A stretch of DNA of 64,000 nt. It comes from Saccharopolyspora dendranthemae (GTDB taxonomy: Bacteria; Actinomycetota; Actinomycetes; Mycobacteriales; Pseudonocardiaceae). Of this stretch, positions 17,618-25,529 are shown piece after piece; within the stretch, counting starts at the first letter, position 1, and each line of letters starts with the position of its first letter. Below the pieces are notes generated by a model. That model had not been told where the DNA came from, did not search any database, and saw only the letters and a program-made list of their open reading frames with translations. The position numbers were made by a program, and so were the translations under genes. The DNA is taken from assembly GCF_007829955.1 (NCBI RefSeq), contig NZ_VIWX01000001.1:496001-560000 (forward strand), in the 5' to 3' direction.

Positions 17618-18971
17618 GGCAGGCCTCCGCGAAGTCCGATGCGGGAGTGCCGTCACCGAGCGAGAGCACCGCGTCGAGCACCTTCTCCGCGGTGCCGGCC
17701 GAAGCCGCCGTGCCGATGGTGTCCCGGAACTTCGCGACGATCTCGTCGTTGCTCAGCGGCCGCTCGTCGTGCCCGCGGTTGACCTGCTCGCGGTGCCGCA
17801 GCACCCGGCCGTCGGCCAGCTCGATCTCGACGTGACCCGAATACGCTGCGGGGAAAGCGCTTTCGTCGTCATCGCGAACCTCGACCTTGCCCGCCAGGGC
17901 GAGCACGTCCTGGTCCCGCAACGCCTCCTCCTCCAGCTCGGCGAGCGTGAAGCGTCCCCGTTCGAGCGCGGTGGCGACCACGAACGGCAGGCTGAACTTC
18001 GCGTCGTACTCGTCGCGCGGCGCCCACTTCGCCTCCAGCGGCTCGCACACGACCTTGCCCGGAACCGGGTGGATCGCGCACCGGATGCGGCTGATCGCGG
18101 TGTCACCGATCTCGGGCCGCAGGACGAGCGCGGCGTCGGCGAAGGCGTGGATGAAGTGGCAGATCGGATACGGCTTGACGGCGGTGCGCATCAGCTCCCA
18201 CGTCTCGCCCCACCCCTCGGTCACCGCGTCGGGACGCACGTCGCGGCCGGTCAGGTGCGTGTTGTAGAGGCCGAACCGGCCTTCGTAGACCTCGTTCGGC
18301 CCGGTCCAGCCCGCCTGGGCGAAGCTCGCGGCGGTGAGGCCGGACATCGCCGCCCAGCCCGGGTGCAGGCGCTTCGTCCACGCGCCGTCGGCGAGGAATT
18401 CCAGCAGTCCGGCGCTCATCGAACCGACGACGCCTTGCGCCATCGCCAGCCGCTCGGCGTCCAGCCCGGCGACCTTGCCCGCGGCCACCGCCGCACCGAA
18501 CGCGCCCGCGACCGCGGTCGGGTGGAACCCGACGTCGTGGAAACCGCCGGCGCCACCGATCCCGACCCGCGCCGAGACCTCGACGCCCAGGACGTAGGCC
18601 AGCAGCAGCTCCCGGGTGCTGGCGCCCTTCCCGACGGCGGCCGACAACGCCGCGGGCAGCGCGGCCGCCGACACGTGGGTCACAGCGGGGATGTGCGTGT
18701 CGTCGAAGTCCATGCCGTGGATGAGCACGCCGTTGAGCACCGCCGCGTCCCGCGCGGTGAGCCGGTCCGGCATGGCCAGCACCGGGTGGTCACCTCGGTC
18801 GAAGGCGGTCAGCGCGTCGCGCGCCACGGCCGCGAACGGGTAGCGGGTGGAGGCGAAGGCGAGGCCGACGGCGTCGAGCACGAGGTGCCGGGCCCGCACC
18901 AGCACCTCCTCCGGGACGTCGGACATCGTGGCCTTCGCGGCGAATTCGCCAACCTGCCGGGACAGAGTCAT
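17610..18971 (-). CDS. MmgE/PrpD family protein
   Basis: The protein has 453 residues, usual for the family. The motifs LNGVLIHGMDFDDTHIPAVT and HVSAAALPAALSAA, then MRTAVKPYPICHFIHAFADA, are characteristic. The family includes 2-methylcitrate dehydratase, cis-aconitate decarboxylase (itaconate formation) and iminodisuccinate epimerase. Its place beside CoA-transferase, MaoC hydratase and CitE lyase genes makes a role with itaconate- or citramalate-like acids attractive. No prpB or prpC is present, which argues against a methylcitrate cycle. It starts 21 bases after the acyl-CoA dehydrogenase stop. Confidence 0.85.
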   Translation of the reverse strand: MTLSRQVGEFAAKATMSDVPEEVLVRARHLVLDAVGLAFASTRYPFAAVARDALTAFDRGDHPVLAMPDRLTARDAAVLNGVLIHGMDFDDTHIPAVTHVSAAALPAALSAAVGKGASTRELLLAYVLGVEVSARVGIGGAGGFHDVGFHPTAVAGAFGAAVAAGKVAGLDAERLAMAQGVVGSMSAGLLEFLADGAWTKRLHPGWAAMSGLTAASFAQAGWTGPNEVYEGRFGLYNTHLTGRDVRPDAVTEGWGETWELMRTAVKPYPICHFIHAFADAALVLRPEIGDTAISRIRCAIHPVPGKVVCEPLEAKWAPRDEYDAKFSLPFVVATALERGRFTLAELEEEALRDQDVLALAGKVEVRDDDESAFPAAYSGHVEIELADGRVLRHREQVNRGHDERPLSNDEIVAKFRDTIGTAASAGTAEKVLDAVLSLGDGTPASDFAEACRG

Positions 18972-18991
18972 CGTCGATCCTCCAGTTCGAG

Positions 18992-20155
18992 TCACCGCAG
19001 CGTCGCCTTGCCCGCTAGCAGGGCCTTGGCGACGACGCCGCGCAGCACGTCGTTGGTGCCCTCGCCGATCGACATCAGCGGGGCGTCCCGGTACAGGCGC
19101 TCGACCTCGAACTCCGTCGAGTAGCCGTAGCCGCCGTGGATGCGCATCGCGTCCGTGGCGCACGCCAACGCCTGCTCGGAGGCGAAGATCTTCGCCATGC
19201 CCGACTCGGCGTCCATCCGCACGCCGTCGTCCATCCGGGAGGCCGCCCAGTAGGTCATCAGGCGGGCCGACTGCAACCGCACTGCGATCTCGGCGATCCT
19301 CAGCTGCACGGCTTGGAACTCGCCGATCGCCTGACCGAAGGCGGTGCGGTCGCGGGCGTAGCCCAGCGCCTCCTCGTAGGCGCGCTGCGCGATGCCGACG
19401 CTGCGGGCGGCGATGTTGATCCGCCCGGTCTCCAGCGACGACAGCGCCTGCTGCATGCCCCGGCCCTCCACCCCGCCGAGCAGCTGCGAAGCGGGGACCC
19501 GCACGTCGGTCAGGACGACCTCGCAGGACTCGGTGCCCTTGTAGCCGAGCTTGCCGATGTCGCGGGTCACCTCCAGCCCGGGCGTGTCCGCGTCCACCAG
19601 CAGGACGCTCATGCCCCGGTGCGCCGGGCTGGCCGCGGGATCGGTCTTGACCAGCACCGGCAGCGGGTCGGCGTGCCGGGCGTTGGTGATCCACATCTTG
19701 GTGCCGTTGACGACGTAGTCGTCGCCGTCGCGGCGCGCGGTGGTGCGGATGCCCTGCAGGTCGGTGCCCGCGCCGGGCTCGGTGAGCGCGATGCCGGTGC
19801 GCCGCTTCCCCGTCGCGAGTTCCGGCAGGTACGCGGCCTTCTGCTCCTCGGTGCCGTGCCGGGCGAGCATGAAGCAGGACACCGAGTGGCTGCCGAGGAT
19901 GCCCGCGATGCCCATCCAGCCGCGCGAGATCTCCTCGAAGGCCAGGGCGAACGACACGGTGTCGGCTCCCAGCCCGCCGTGCTCCTCTGGGACGGCCAGG
20001 CCGAACAGGCCGAGCTGCTTCATCCCCTCGACGATCTCCGTCGGATAGCGGCCGGAGTGCTCCCAGTCGCGGGCGACCGGCACGATCTCGCGGTCGACGA
20101 AGTCGTGCAGCGTGTCGCGGAACAGCCGTTGTTCGTCGTTGAGCTTGAAGTCCAC
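18992..20155 (-). CDS. Acyl-CoA dehydrogenase
   Basis: The 387-residue protein has the usual order: a helical N-terminal domain (FKLNDEQRLFRDTLHDFVDR), a beta-domain with TGIALTEPGAGTDLQGIRTT and MWITNARHADP, and a C-terminal helical bundle with DRTAFGQAIGEFQAVQ and IHGGYGYSTEFEVERLYRD. The base Glu is probably that of SIGEGTNDV. It probably oxidises a short or branched acyl-CoA from the neighbouring CoA-transferase. The GTG start at 20155 is four bases after the transferase stop. Confidence 0.9.
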   Translation of the reverse strand: MDFKLNDEQRLFRDTLHDFVDREIVPVARDWEHSGRYPTEIVEGMKQLGLFGLAVPEEHGGLGADTVSFALAFEEISRGWMGIAGILGSHSVSCFMLARHGTEEQKAAYLPELATGKRRTGIALTEPGAGTDLQGIRTTARRDGDDYVVNGTKMWITNARHADPLPVLVKTDPAASPAHRGMSVLLVDADTPGLEVTRDIGKLGYKGTESCEVVLTDVRVPASQLLGGVEGRGMQQALSSLETGRINIAARSVGIAQRAYEEALGYARDRTAFGQAIGEFQAVQLRIAEIAVRLQSARLMTYWAASRMDDGVRMDAESGMAKIFASEQALACATDAMRIHGGYGYSTEFEVERLYRDAPLMSIGEGTNDVLRGVVAKALLAGKATLR

Positions 20156-20159
20156 TGCC

Positions 20160-21365
20160 TCAACCCTTCCCCAGCACGCCCGCTCGTCGCAGCGAGGCGA
20201 TCTTGTCGTCGTCGTAGCCCAGTTCCCGCAGCACGCGGCCGGTGTCGGCACCCATCGGGGGCGCCCCGCGGGTCGGCACCCTGTCGGCGCCCGGCGGGCC
20301 GACGCGCACCGCGCTGCGCAGCGTGCGCACCGTCCCGAGGTCGGGGTGCTCGGTGCTGGCGACGAGGTCGCGCTGCAGGGTGTGCGGATCGGTCATCGCG
20401 GCGGCGACGTCGTTGATCGGTGCGCACGGGATCGACGCCGCGTACAGCGGTTCCAGCCACTCGTCGACGGTGCGGGTGCGCAGGATTCCCTCCAGCACTG
20501 GGAGGAGCTCCTCGCGGTTGCGGTCCCGGTCGGCGAAGGTCAGGAAGCGCGGGTCCTCGGCCAGCTCGGGCCGTCCGACGACCTCGGTGAGCCGCTGCCA
20601 GAACTTCTCCTTGGCGCAGCCCACCACCAGCCACCCGTCGGACGCCTCGAACGCCTGGAACGGCACCAGCGACGGGTGCGCCGACTGCCGGGTGCGCGCG
20701 GGCTCGTAACCCGCGGTCAGGTGCCAGGTCCCGGGATAGGTGAGCAGACTGATCGCGGTGTCGTAGAGCGACAGGTCGCAGTCGGTGCCCACTCCGTCGC
20801 GGCGGGCCGCGTGGATGCCCGACAGCAGCGAGATCGCCGCCACGTAACCGCCGCAGTAGTCCACGAGGGACAGTCCGGTCTTCTGCGGCGCGCCACCGGG
20901 TTCGCCGGTCAGCGACATCCAGCCGCCGAGGGCCTGCAGCACGTAGTCGTAGCCCGGTTCCCCCGACCTCGGCCCCGTCATGCCGAAGCCGGTCAGCGAG
21001 CAGCAGACGATCCTCGGGTTGATGTCCTTGAGGTCGTCGTAGCGGATCCGCAGCTTCTCCGGGACGTCGCCGCGCAGGTTGGAGTACACGGCGTCGGCGT
21101 CCCGGACCAGGTCCTCGAACACCTCGCGTCCCTCCTCGGAGCGGATGTCGAGGGTGATCGAGGACTTGTCGCGGTTGAAGGACTGGAAGAACAGCGAGTC
21201 GCCCTCGACGGCGTAGGGCGGCACCGTCCGGCCGACGTCGCCGTCGACCGACGGGTCCTCCACCTTGATGATCTGCGCGCCCAGCTCGGCCAGGTGCATC
21301 GAGCCGAACGGACCCGCGCCGTACTGCTCCAGCGAGATGATCCGCACGTCCTCCAGAGGCCTCAT
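20160..21365 (-). CDS. CaiB/BaiF-family (class III) CoA-transferase
   Basis: The 401-residue protein has MRPLEDVRIISLEQYGAGPF, ELGAQIIKVEDP, the segment FFQSFNRDKSSITLDIRSEEG, and the catalytic Asp context GLSLVDYCGGYVAAISLL. Class III enzymes move CoA between carboxylic acids, often from succinyl-CoA. With a MaoC hydratase and CitE lyase next to it, transfer to an unsaturated dicarboxylate such as itaconate or mesaconate is plausible. The ATG overlaps the MaoC stop (ATGA). Confidence 0.88.
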   Translation of the reverse strand: MRPLEDVRIISLEQYGAGPFGSMHLAELGAQIIKVEDPSVDGDVGRTVPPYAVEGDSLFFQSFNRDKSSITLDIRSEEGREVFEDLVRDADAVYSNLRGDVPEKLRIRYDDLKDINPRIVCCSLTGFGMTGPRSGEPGYDYVLQALGGWMSLTGEPGGAPQKTGLSLVDYCGGYVAAISLLSGIHAARRDGVGTDCDLSLYDTAISLLTYPGTWHLTAGYEPARTRQSAHPSLVPFQAFEASDGWLVVGCAKEKFWQRLTEVVGRPELAEDPRFLTFADRDRNREELLPVLEGILRTRTVDEWLEPLYAASIPCAPINDVAAAMTDPHTLQRDLVASTEHPDLGTVRTLRSAVRVGPPGADRVPTRGAPPMGADTGRVLRELGYDDDKIASLRRAGVLGKG

Positions 21366-21892
21366 GACTCCTCCAGACTCAGCGGCTCGGCGGCCTGCGG
21401 GAACAGCGTTCCCGCCCCGCCGGCCTCCCGCTTGTGCACGTAGAAGGTGCGCTTGAACGACAGCACCTCGACGGCGTCCTGGTTGAGAGTGCGGGTCTTG
21501 ACCGTGACGATGCCCGCCTGCGGGCGCGATCCGGACTCGCGCTTGGCCAGCACGATCGACTCCGACCACAGGGTGTCTCCGGCGTAGACCGGTGCGGTCA
21601 GCTTGAGCTCGTCGAGACCCAGGTTCGCGAACGCGTTCTGGGTGAGGTCGGTGACCGACTGCCCTATCGCGATGGCGATCGTCAGGGGCGAGACCACCAG
21701 CATCCGACCGAACTCCGACGAGGAACCGACCTGCGCGTTGAAGTGCGCCTGGTTGGTGTTCATCGTCAGCAACGTGAACCACGTGTTGTCGGTTTCGTTG
21801 ACCGTACGGCCGAGGGGGTGCTGGTAGACGTCCCCGATCTCGAAGTCCTCGAAGAATCGGCCCTGCCAGCCGGGTTTCACAGCCACAGCCAC
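21362..21892 (-). CDS. MaoC-family enoyl-CoA hydratase
   Basis: This single hot-dog domain has 176 residues. FFEDFEIGDVYQHPLGRTVN and MNTNQAHFNAQVGSSSEFGR hold the hydratase active-site Asn/His (N-x-x-H). VLVVSPL-type pore residues and LGLDELKLTAPVYAGDTLWS follow. The form resembles mesaconyl-CoA or itaconyl-CoA hydratases more than the long fatty-acyl hydratase 2. It starts at GTG 21892 or the in-frame GTG six bases later, after GGAAGGGA. It is coupled to the CoA-transferase gene. Confidence 0.85.
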   Translation of the reverse strand: MAVAVKPGWQGRFFEDFEIGDVYQHPLGRTVNETDNTWFTLLTMNTNQAHFNAQVGSSSEFGRMLVVSPLTIAIAIGQSVTDLTQNAFANLGLDELKLTAPVYAGDTLWSESIVLAKRESGSRPQAGIVTVKTRTLNQDAVEVLSFKRTFYVHKREAGGAGTLFPQAAEPLSLEES

Positions 21893-21917
21893 GTTCCCTT
21901 CCGAGAGTGCGCCGATG

Positions 21918-23306
21918 TCAGGCGCGTTCGATTTCTTCCAACCGGCGGTTGGTGGTGCGCTCGCCGAACAGCAGCATCACCAGCCCCATCGCCAGTGCCG
22001 CGACGGCCAGGTAGACGTAGACCGCCGACATGCCCAGCCCGGAGTACAGTCCGGCGACCAGCAGTCCCCCGACCACACCGGCCAGGCGGCCGGAGCCGTT
22101 GGCGATGCCGGAGCCGAGACCGCGCAGGTGCAGCGGGAAGACCTCGGCGATGTAGGTGTAGAGCGTGGCGACACCGGTCTGCATGAGCATCGCCGCGCCG
22201 AAGCCGCAGATCAGGATCGCCGCCGAGTGCGGGATCAGCCCGAACAGCAGCAGCAGGACCGCGACCGCGACCTGGAGCCCGAAGATCACCGTCTTGCGCT
22301 CGAACCGGTCGATGATCGGCATCGCGAGCAGCGCACCGGGCACCGCGGCGATCGCCAGGATCGAGGAGAAGGTCAGGCTCTGCGCCGTGGTGTACCCGCG
22401 CTCGACCAGCAGCGTCGGCACCCACGAGCTGAAGCCGTAGAACGACAGGATCAGGAACACGCACGCCGCCGAGGCGACGATCGTCTTGCGCAGTGTGGCG
22501 CCGCGCAGCAGCTCGCTCACCTTGCCCGCCCCGACCGGGCGCTCCAGCTCGGGTTCCGGAAGCGGCTGTCCCGTGCGCGTTTCGGCCTGGGCCTCCAGCT
22601 TCGCGACGAGCTCTTCCTCACCGCCGGTCAACCCGTGCGCGGCACGCCAGCGCACCGACTCGGGCAGCGCCCGCAGCGCCACCACGCCGGCGATCGCGCC
22701 CAGGGCTCCGACGACGAAGATCCACCGCCAGCCGCCCTCGCCCAACGGCACCACCAGGCGCGCGGCCCACGCCGCGATGGGAACCCCGGCCAGGCCGATG
22801 GCCAGCAGCAACGCCTGGTACCGGCCGCGATGGGCGCGCGGGAACATCTCGCTGACCCACACCAGCAGCACACCGGTCATCGCCTGCAGACCGAAACCGG
22901 TGAGCACGCGCAGGATTCCCAGCGACCACGGCCCGACGGCGAAGGCGCTCAGCAACGAGAACAGCGAGTAGAAGAACACCGCGCCGATGAGCACCGGGCG
23001 TCGGCCGATGCGGTCGGAGAGTCTGCCGCCGACGATCGCCCCGAAGAACATGCCGACGAAGCCCGCCGAGGTGATCGCGCCGACGCCGCCGATCGAGAGC
23101 CCCCACTCGGCGCGCAGCGCCGGGGCGGCGAAGGCGAAGGAGTTGAGGTCGACCAGGTCGAAGACGAACAGGGAGCCGAGCAGCCACGCCCAGCGGTGGT
23201 GCGTCCTGGTGACGACCGGGATCCGGTCGAGGCGAGCGGCGAGATCGGCTGTCCCGCTGCCCGGCGGGGACACCCCGGCATCGGGATCGGATGGTCGAGA
23301 CACCAT
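21918..23306 (-). CDS. MFS metabolite:H+ symporter, probable acid importer of the operon
   Basis: This 12-TM transporter of 462 residues has the loop 2-3 signature GGRLSDRIGRRPVLIGAV, the helix 4-5 ILRVLTGFGLQAMTGVLLVW, and PIIDRFERKTVIFG in the second half. It resembles aromatic-acid/H+ symporters. It lies between the CitE and MaoC genes on the same strand and probably imports the carboxylic acid consumed by them. The ATG follows GGAGGGAGGACGACCA. A region of 127 bases before it contains a GTCTGAT element like that upstream of the CitE gene. Confidence 0.85.
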   Translation of the reverse strand: MVSRPSDPDAGVSPPGSGTADLAARLDRIPVVTRTHHRWAWLLGSLFVFDLVDLNSFAFAAPALRAEWGLSIGGVGAITSAGFVGMFFGAIVGGRLSDRIGRRPVLIGAVFFYSLFSLLSAFAVGPWSLGILRVLTGFGLQAMTGVLLVWVSEMFPRAHRGRYQALLLAIGLAGVPIAAWAARLVVPLGEGGWRWIFVVGALGAIAGVVALRALPESVRWRAAHGLTGGEEELVAKLEAQAETRTGQPLPEPELERPVGAGKVSELLRGATLRKTIVASAACVFLILSFYGFSSWVPTLLVERGYTTAQSLTFSSILAIAAVPGALLAMPIIDRFERKTVIFGLQVAVAVLLLLFGLIPHSAAILICGFGAAMLMQTGVATLYTYIAEVFPLHLRGLGSGIANGSGRLAGVVGGLLVAGLYSGLGMSAVYVYLAVAALAMGLVMLLFGERTTNRRLEEIERA

Positions 23307-23408
23307 TGGTCGTCCTCCCTCCGGCGCGCAACGCTGCGCGCCTGTCGGGCCCCGCGCCTCCTCGCGCGGAGCGACCGGGTGGTCCCGGCCACACCGGCGA
23401 CATTAATC

Positions 23409-23415
23409 ATCAGAC
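23409..23415 (-). promoter_or_regulatory. Possible GntR half-site upstream of the MFS gene
   Basis: On the minus strand the sequence is AATGTCTGATGATTAATG; GTCTGAT resembles the GTnnnAC core bound by FadR-subfamily GntR proteins, with one mismatch. It sits in the only gap inside the operon wide enough for a second promoter. Weak evidence. Confidence 0.25.
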
Positions 23416-23433
23416 ATTTAGAAGCGCAAGCCC

Positions 23434-24258
23434 TCAGGCGCCGTTCTCGCTGTCGCCCGCGCGCAGCAGGATCGAGCGGGCCCGCAGCTCCACCGGGCGG
23501 TCGATCAGCTTCCCGTCGAGCACCGCCACCCCGCCGGATCCGGCCGCGACCAGCACTTTCCGCGCCCACTCGATCTCCTCGCGACTGGGAGCGAAGGCCC
23601 GGGCCACCGCCGCCACCTGGGCCGGGTGGATGCAGAGCTTCGCCGTGAAGCCGAGGGAGAGGGCGTGCGCGCAGTCGGCGAGCAGCACCTCCTCGTCCCG
23701 CACCGCCGTGGTGACACCCTCGATCGGCGCGCCGACCCCGGCCACCCGGGCGGCCAGGACCAGAGCGGATCGCGCGTGGCGCAGGGCCTCCACGTCGGCC
23801 GGGTCGACGCCGAGCTCGGCCGCCAGATCGACGCTGCCGAAGGCGGGCCGGACGACACCCGGCGCGGCGCAGACCTCGACCGCCCGGTGCACGCCGAGCG
23901 CCGTCTCGATCAGCGGGATCACCCGCGCGTCCGGCCCCAGCTCGGAAGCCAGCGCGGCGACCTCCACCGGGTCCTGCGCCTTCGGCAGCATCACCGGCAC
24001 CGCGGGCATCGCCGCGACGTCGGCGGAGTACCACGGGGTCGACGGCGGGTTGATGCGCACGGCGACGCGGGACGGCCCGGTGGCCAGCCAGTCGCTGACG
24101 GCCTTCCTCGCCTCCGGCTTGGCGTCGGGCGCGACCGCGTCCTCGAGGTCGAGGATCACCAGATCCGCGCCGGACGCAACGGCTTTCGCGAAGCGGTCAG
24201 GTCGATCACCGGGAACGAAAAGGACGGTTCGGGCGCCGATCAGCGATTCTTCACTCAT
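23434..24258 (-). CDS. HpcH/HpaI (CitE-like) lyase, probable citramalyl-CoA or malyl-CoA lyase
   Basis: This TIM-barrel CitE-family protein has 274 residues: RTVLFVPGDRPDRFAKA, the Mg-binding LVILDLEDAVAPDAKPEAR, then VRINPPSTPW, the element MLPKAQDP, then VIPLIETALGV, then FGSVDLAAELGV, and KLCIHPAQVAAV. Stand-alone proteins of this type cleave beta-hydroxyacyl-CoAs such as malyl-CoA or citramalyl-CoA to acetyl-CoA plus an oxo acid. Together with the CoA-transferase and MaoC hydratase, the set matches the itaconate route (itaconyl-CoA, citramalyl-CoA, then acetyl-CoA and pyruvate). No Shine-Dalgarno is seen before the ATG; the mRNA may be leaderless. Confidence 0.85.
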   Translation of the reverse strand: MSEESLIGARTVLFVPGDRPDRFAKAVASGADLVILDLEDAVAPDAKPEARKAVSDWLATGPSRVAVRINPPSTPWYSADVAAMPAVPVMLPKAQDPVEVAALASELGPDARVIPLIETALGVHRAVEVCAAPGVVRPAFGSVDLAAELGVDPADVEALRHARSALVLAARVAGVGAPIEGVTTAVRDEEVLLADCAHALSLGFTAKLCIHPAQVAAVARAFAPSREEIEWARKVLVAAGSGGVAVLDGKLIDRPVELRARSILLRAGDSENGA

Positions 24259-24260
24259 AC

Positions 24261-24267
24261 GTCTGAC
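24261..24267. promoter_or_regulatory. Candidate FadR-type GntR operator
   Basis: GTCTGAC, read as GTCAGAC on the minus strand, fits the GT-N3-AC core of FadR/LldR-type operators. It sits immediately upstream of the CitE start in the divergent promoter region shared with the GntR gene. Confidence 0.35.
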
Positions 24268-24376
24268 TTTTACACAGAAGGCCCCCGCACGGTAGCCGTG
24301 CGGGATAAGGTGGGATGGCAGTCAGAGCGGGTCACGAGGCCGTGACACCGCGAGCAGCACTCCGGAGCGTGAACAG

Positions 24377-25180
24377 ATGAGCTCGAACCAGGACCCCCGG
24401 GGCACCGCGTCCTCGCCGGCCGACGAGGGGCACACCCCCTCCCCGGCCGCGCCCCGAGCGCACCTGCGGGTGCAGAAGGTCCGGCCCGCCTACCGGCAGG
24501 TCGCCGACGAGCTGCGCTCCCAGATCATGCGCGGCGTGCTCGATCCCGGCTCCCGGCTGCCGTCGGAATCCGAGCTGACGGGCATGTTCGGCGTGAGCCG
24601 TTCCACCGTGCGCGAAGCGCTGCGCGCCCTGGCCAGCCAGCACCTGATCGAGACGCGGCGCGGCGTGCAGGGCGGATCGTTCGTCGCCGCACCCGAACCG
24701 AACAAGCTCGTCGACGACCTCGGCGGAATGCTCGGCGTTCTGGTCGCCACACCGCAATTGGGCATCGGCGACCTGCTCGAGGCACGCCTGCTGCTCGAAC
24801 CGGCCGCCGCCCGGCTGGCCGCGCAACGCGCCGACCCCGACACCATCGACGCGTTGCGCGCCGCGGCCGAAGCGCCGCGCGATTCCCGCGACCCCAGCGG
24901 CTTCGTCACGCACATGGACTTCCACACCATGATCCTCATGGCGACCGGGAACCTGATGCTCACGATGATGGGCCAGCCCGTCAGCGACGTGCTGCGCACC
25001 CGACTCGACCGCGCTTCGGTCGCCCAGGAGCAGTGGGACCAGGTCGACACCTGCCACCTGAGCATCGTCGACCACATCGCCAACGGCGAAGCGGCCGAAG
25101 CCGAGGAGGTCATGCGCAACCACCTCCTCGACCTGCGCGACCTCTACGGCGAGACCTGGCGGAGCCAAGACCGAGACTGA
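24377..25180 (+). CDS. FadR-subfamily GntR transcriptional regulator
   Basis: The 267-residue protein begins with about 35 disordered residues. A GntR winged helix follows (PAYRQVADELRSQIMRGVLD, then LPSESELTGMFGVSRSTVRE) and an all-helical FCD ligand domain with DLLEARLLLEPAAARLAA, and metal-binding His in HMDFHTMI and VDHIANGE. FCD regulators sense carboxylates or acyl-CoAs. It is divergent from the CoA-ester operon, so it is its likely repressor. GGAG nine bases upstream supports ATG 24377. Confidence 0.88.
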   Translation: MSSNQDPRGTASSPADEGHTPSPAAPRAHLRVQKVRPAYRQVADELRSQIMRGVLDPGSRLPSESELTGMFGVSRSTVREALRALASQHLIETRRGVQGGSFVAAPEPNKLVDDLGGMLGVLVATPQLGIGDLLEARLLLEPAAARLAAQRADPDTIDALRAAAEAPRDSRDPSGFVTHMDFHTMILMATGNLMLTMMGQPVSDVLRTRLDRASVAQEQWDQVDTCHLSIVDHIANGEAAEAEEVMRNHLLDLRDLYGETWRSQDRD

Positions 25181-25210
25181 TCGCACGCTGACCCGAAACA
25201 CTCACCAAAT

Positions 25211-25278
25211 CCCAGTTTTAGTCCAAACCGAGGACCCTCGACGCCCGAAATGTCCGCTCAGTTTGGACTAAAACTGGG
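25211..25278. repeat. 68-bp dispersed palindromic element, family B copy 1
   Basis: CCCAGTTTTAGTCCAAAC (25211-25228) is perfectly inverted at 25261-25278, around a 32-base middle. Its reverse complement matches the element at 38695-38762 at about 59 of 68 positions with no gap. It lies between convergent genes ending at 25180 and 25290, so it probably works as a bidirectional terminator. Confidence 0.7.
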
Positions 25279-25289
25279 CGCGGACGCCC

Positions 25290-25529
25290 TCATTCGCCCG
25301 AACTCCCTCGCCTCAGGAAAGCCATGATCCGGTAGTTGACCTCGATGTCGCGGTAGGTGGCGCCGGGTGCCACCGGGGTCGGGAGGTTGGTGCGTTCGCT
25401 TCCCGAGGTGGACCGCTCGTCGGTGTCCCCGGAGAAGTCGACCCTGCTCTCCGGCGCTTCCAGGAAGGTGATCTCCTCGGCGCGCGCGGTGCTGGTGAAC
25501 GACACGTCCGCGCGATGTTCCCGGCTCAC
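25290..25529 (-). CDS. Small protein of unknown function, coupled to the repeat protein
   Basis: A 79-residue protein with a GTG start (VSREHRADVSFTST) that overlaps the stop of the 11-residue-repeat protein gene (GTGA). It is polar, without a TM segment or signal peptide. The C-terminal half ends YRDIEVNYRIMAFLRR. I do not recognise the family. The coupling, not the sequence itself, is the main support that it is real. Confidence 0.5.
   Translation of the reverse strand: MSREHRADVSFTSTARAEEITFLEAPESRVDFSGDTDERSTSGSERTNLPTPVAPGATYRDIEVNYRIMAFLRRGSSGE

Noticed and set aside
21915..23648. A 577-codon plus-strand frame opposite the MFS gene
   Set aside because: Gln/His/Arg-rich translation with no family; the opposite strand encodes a complete 12-TM transporter.
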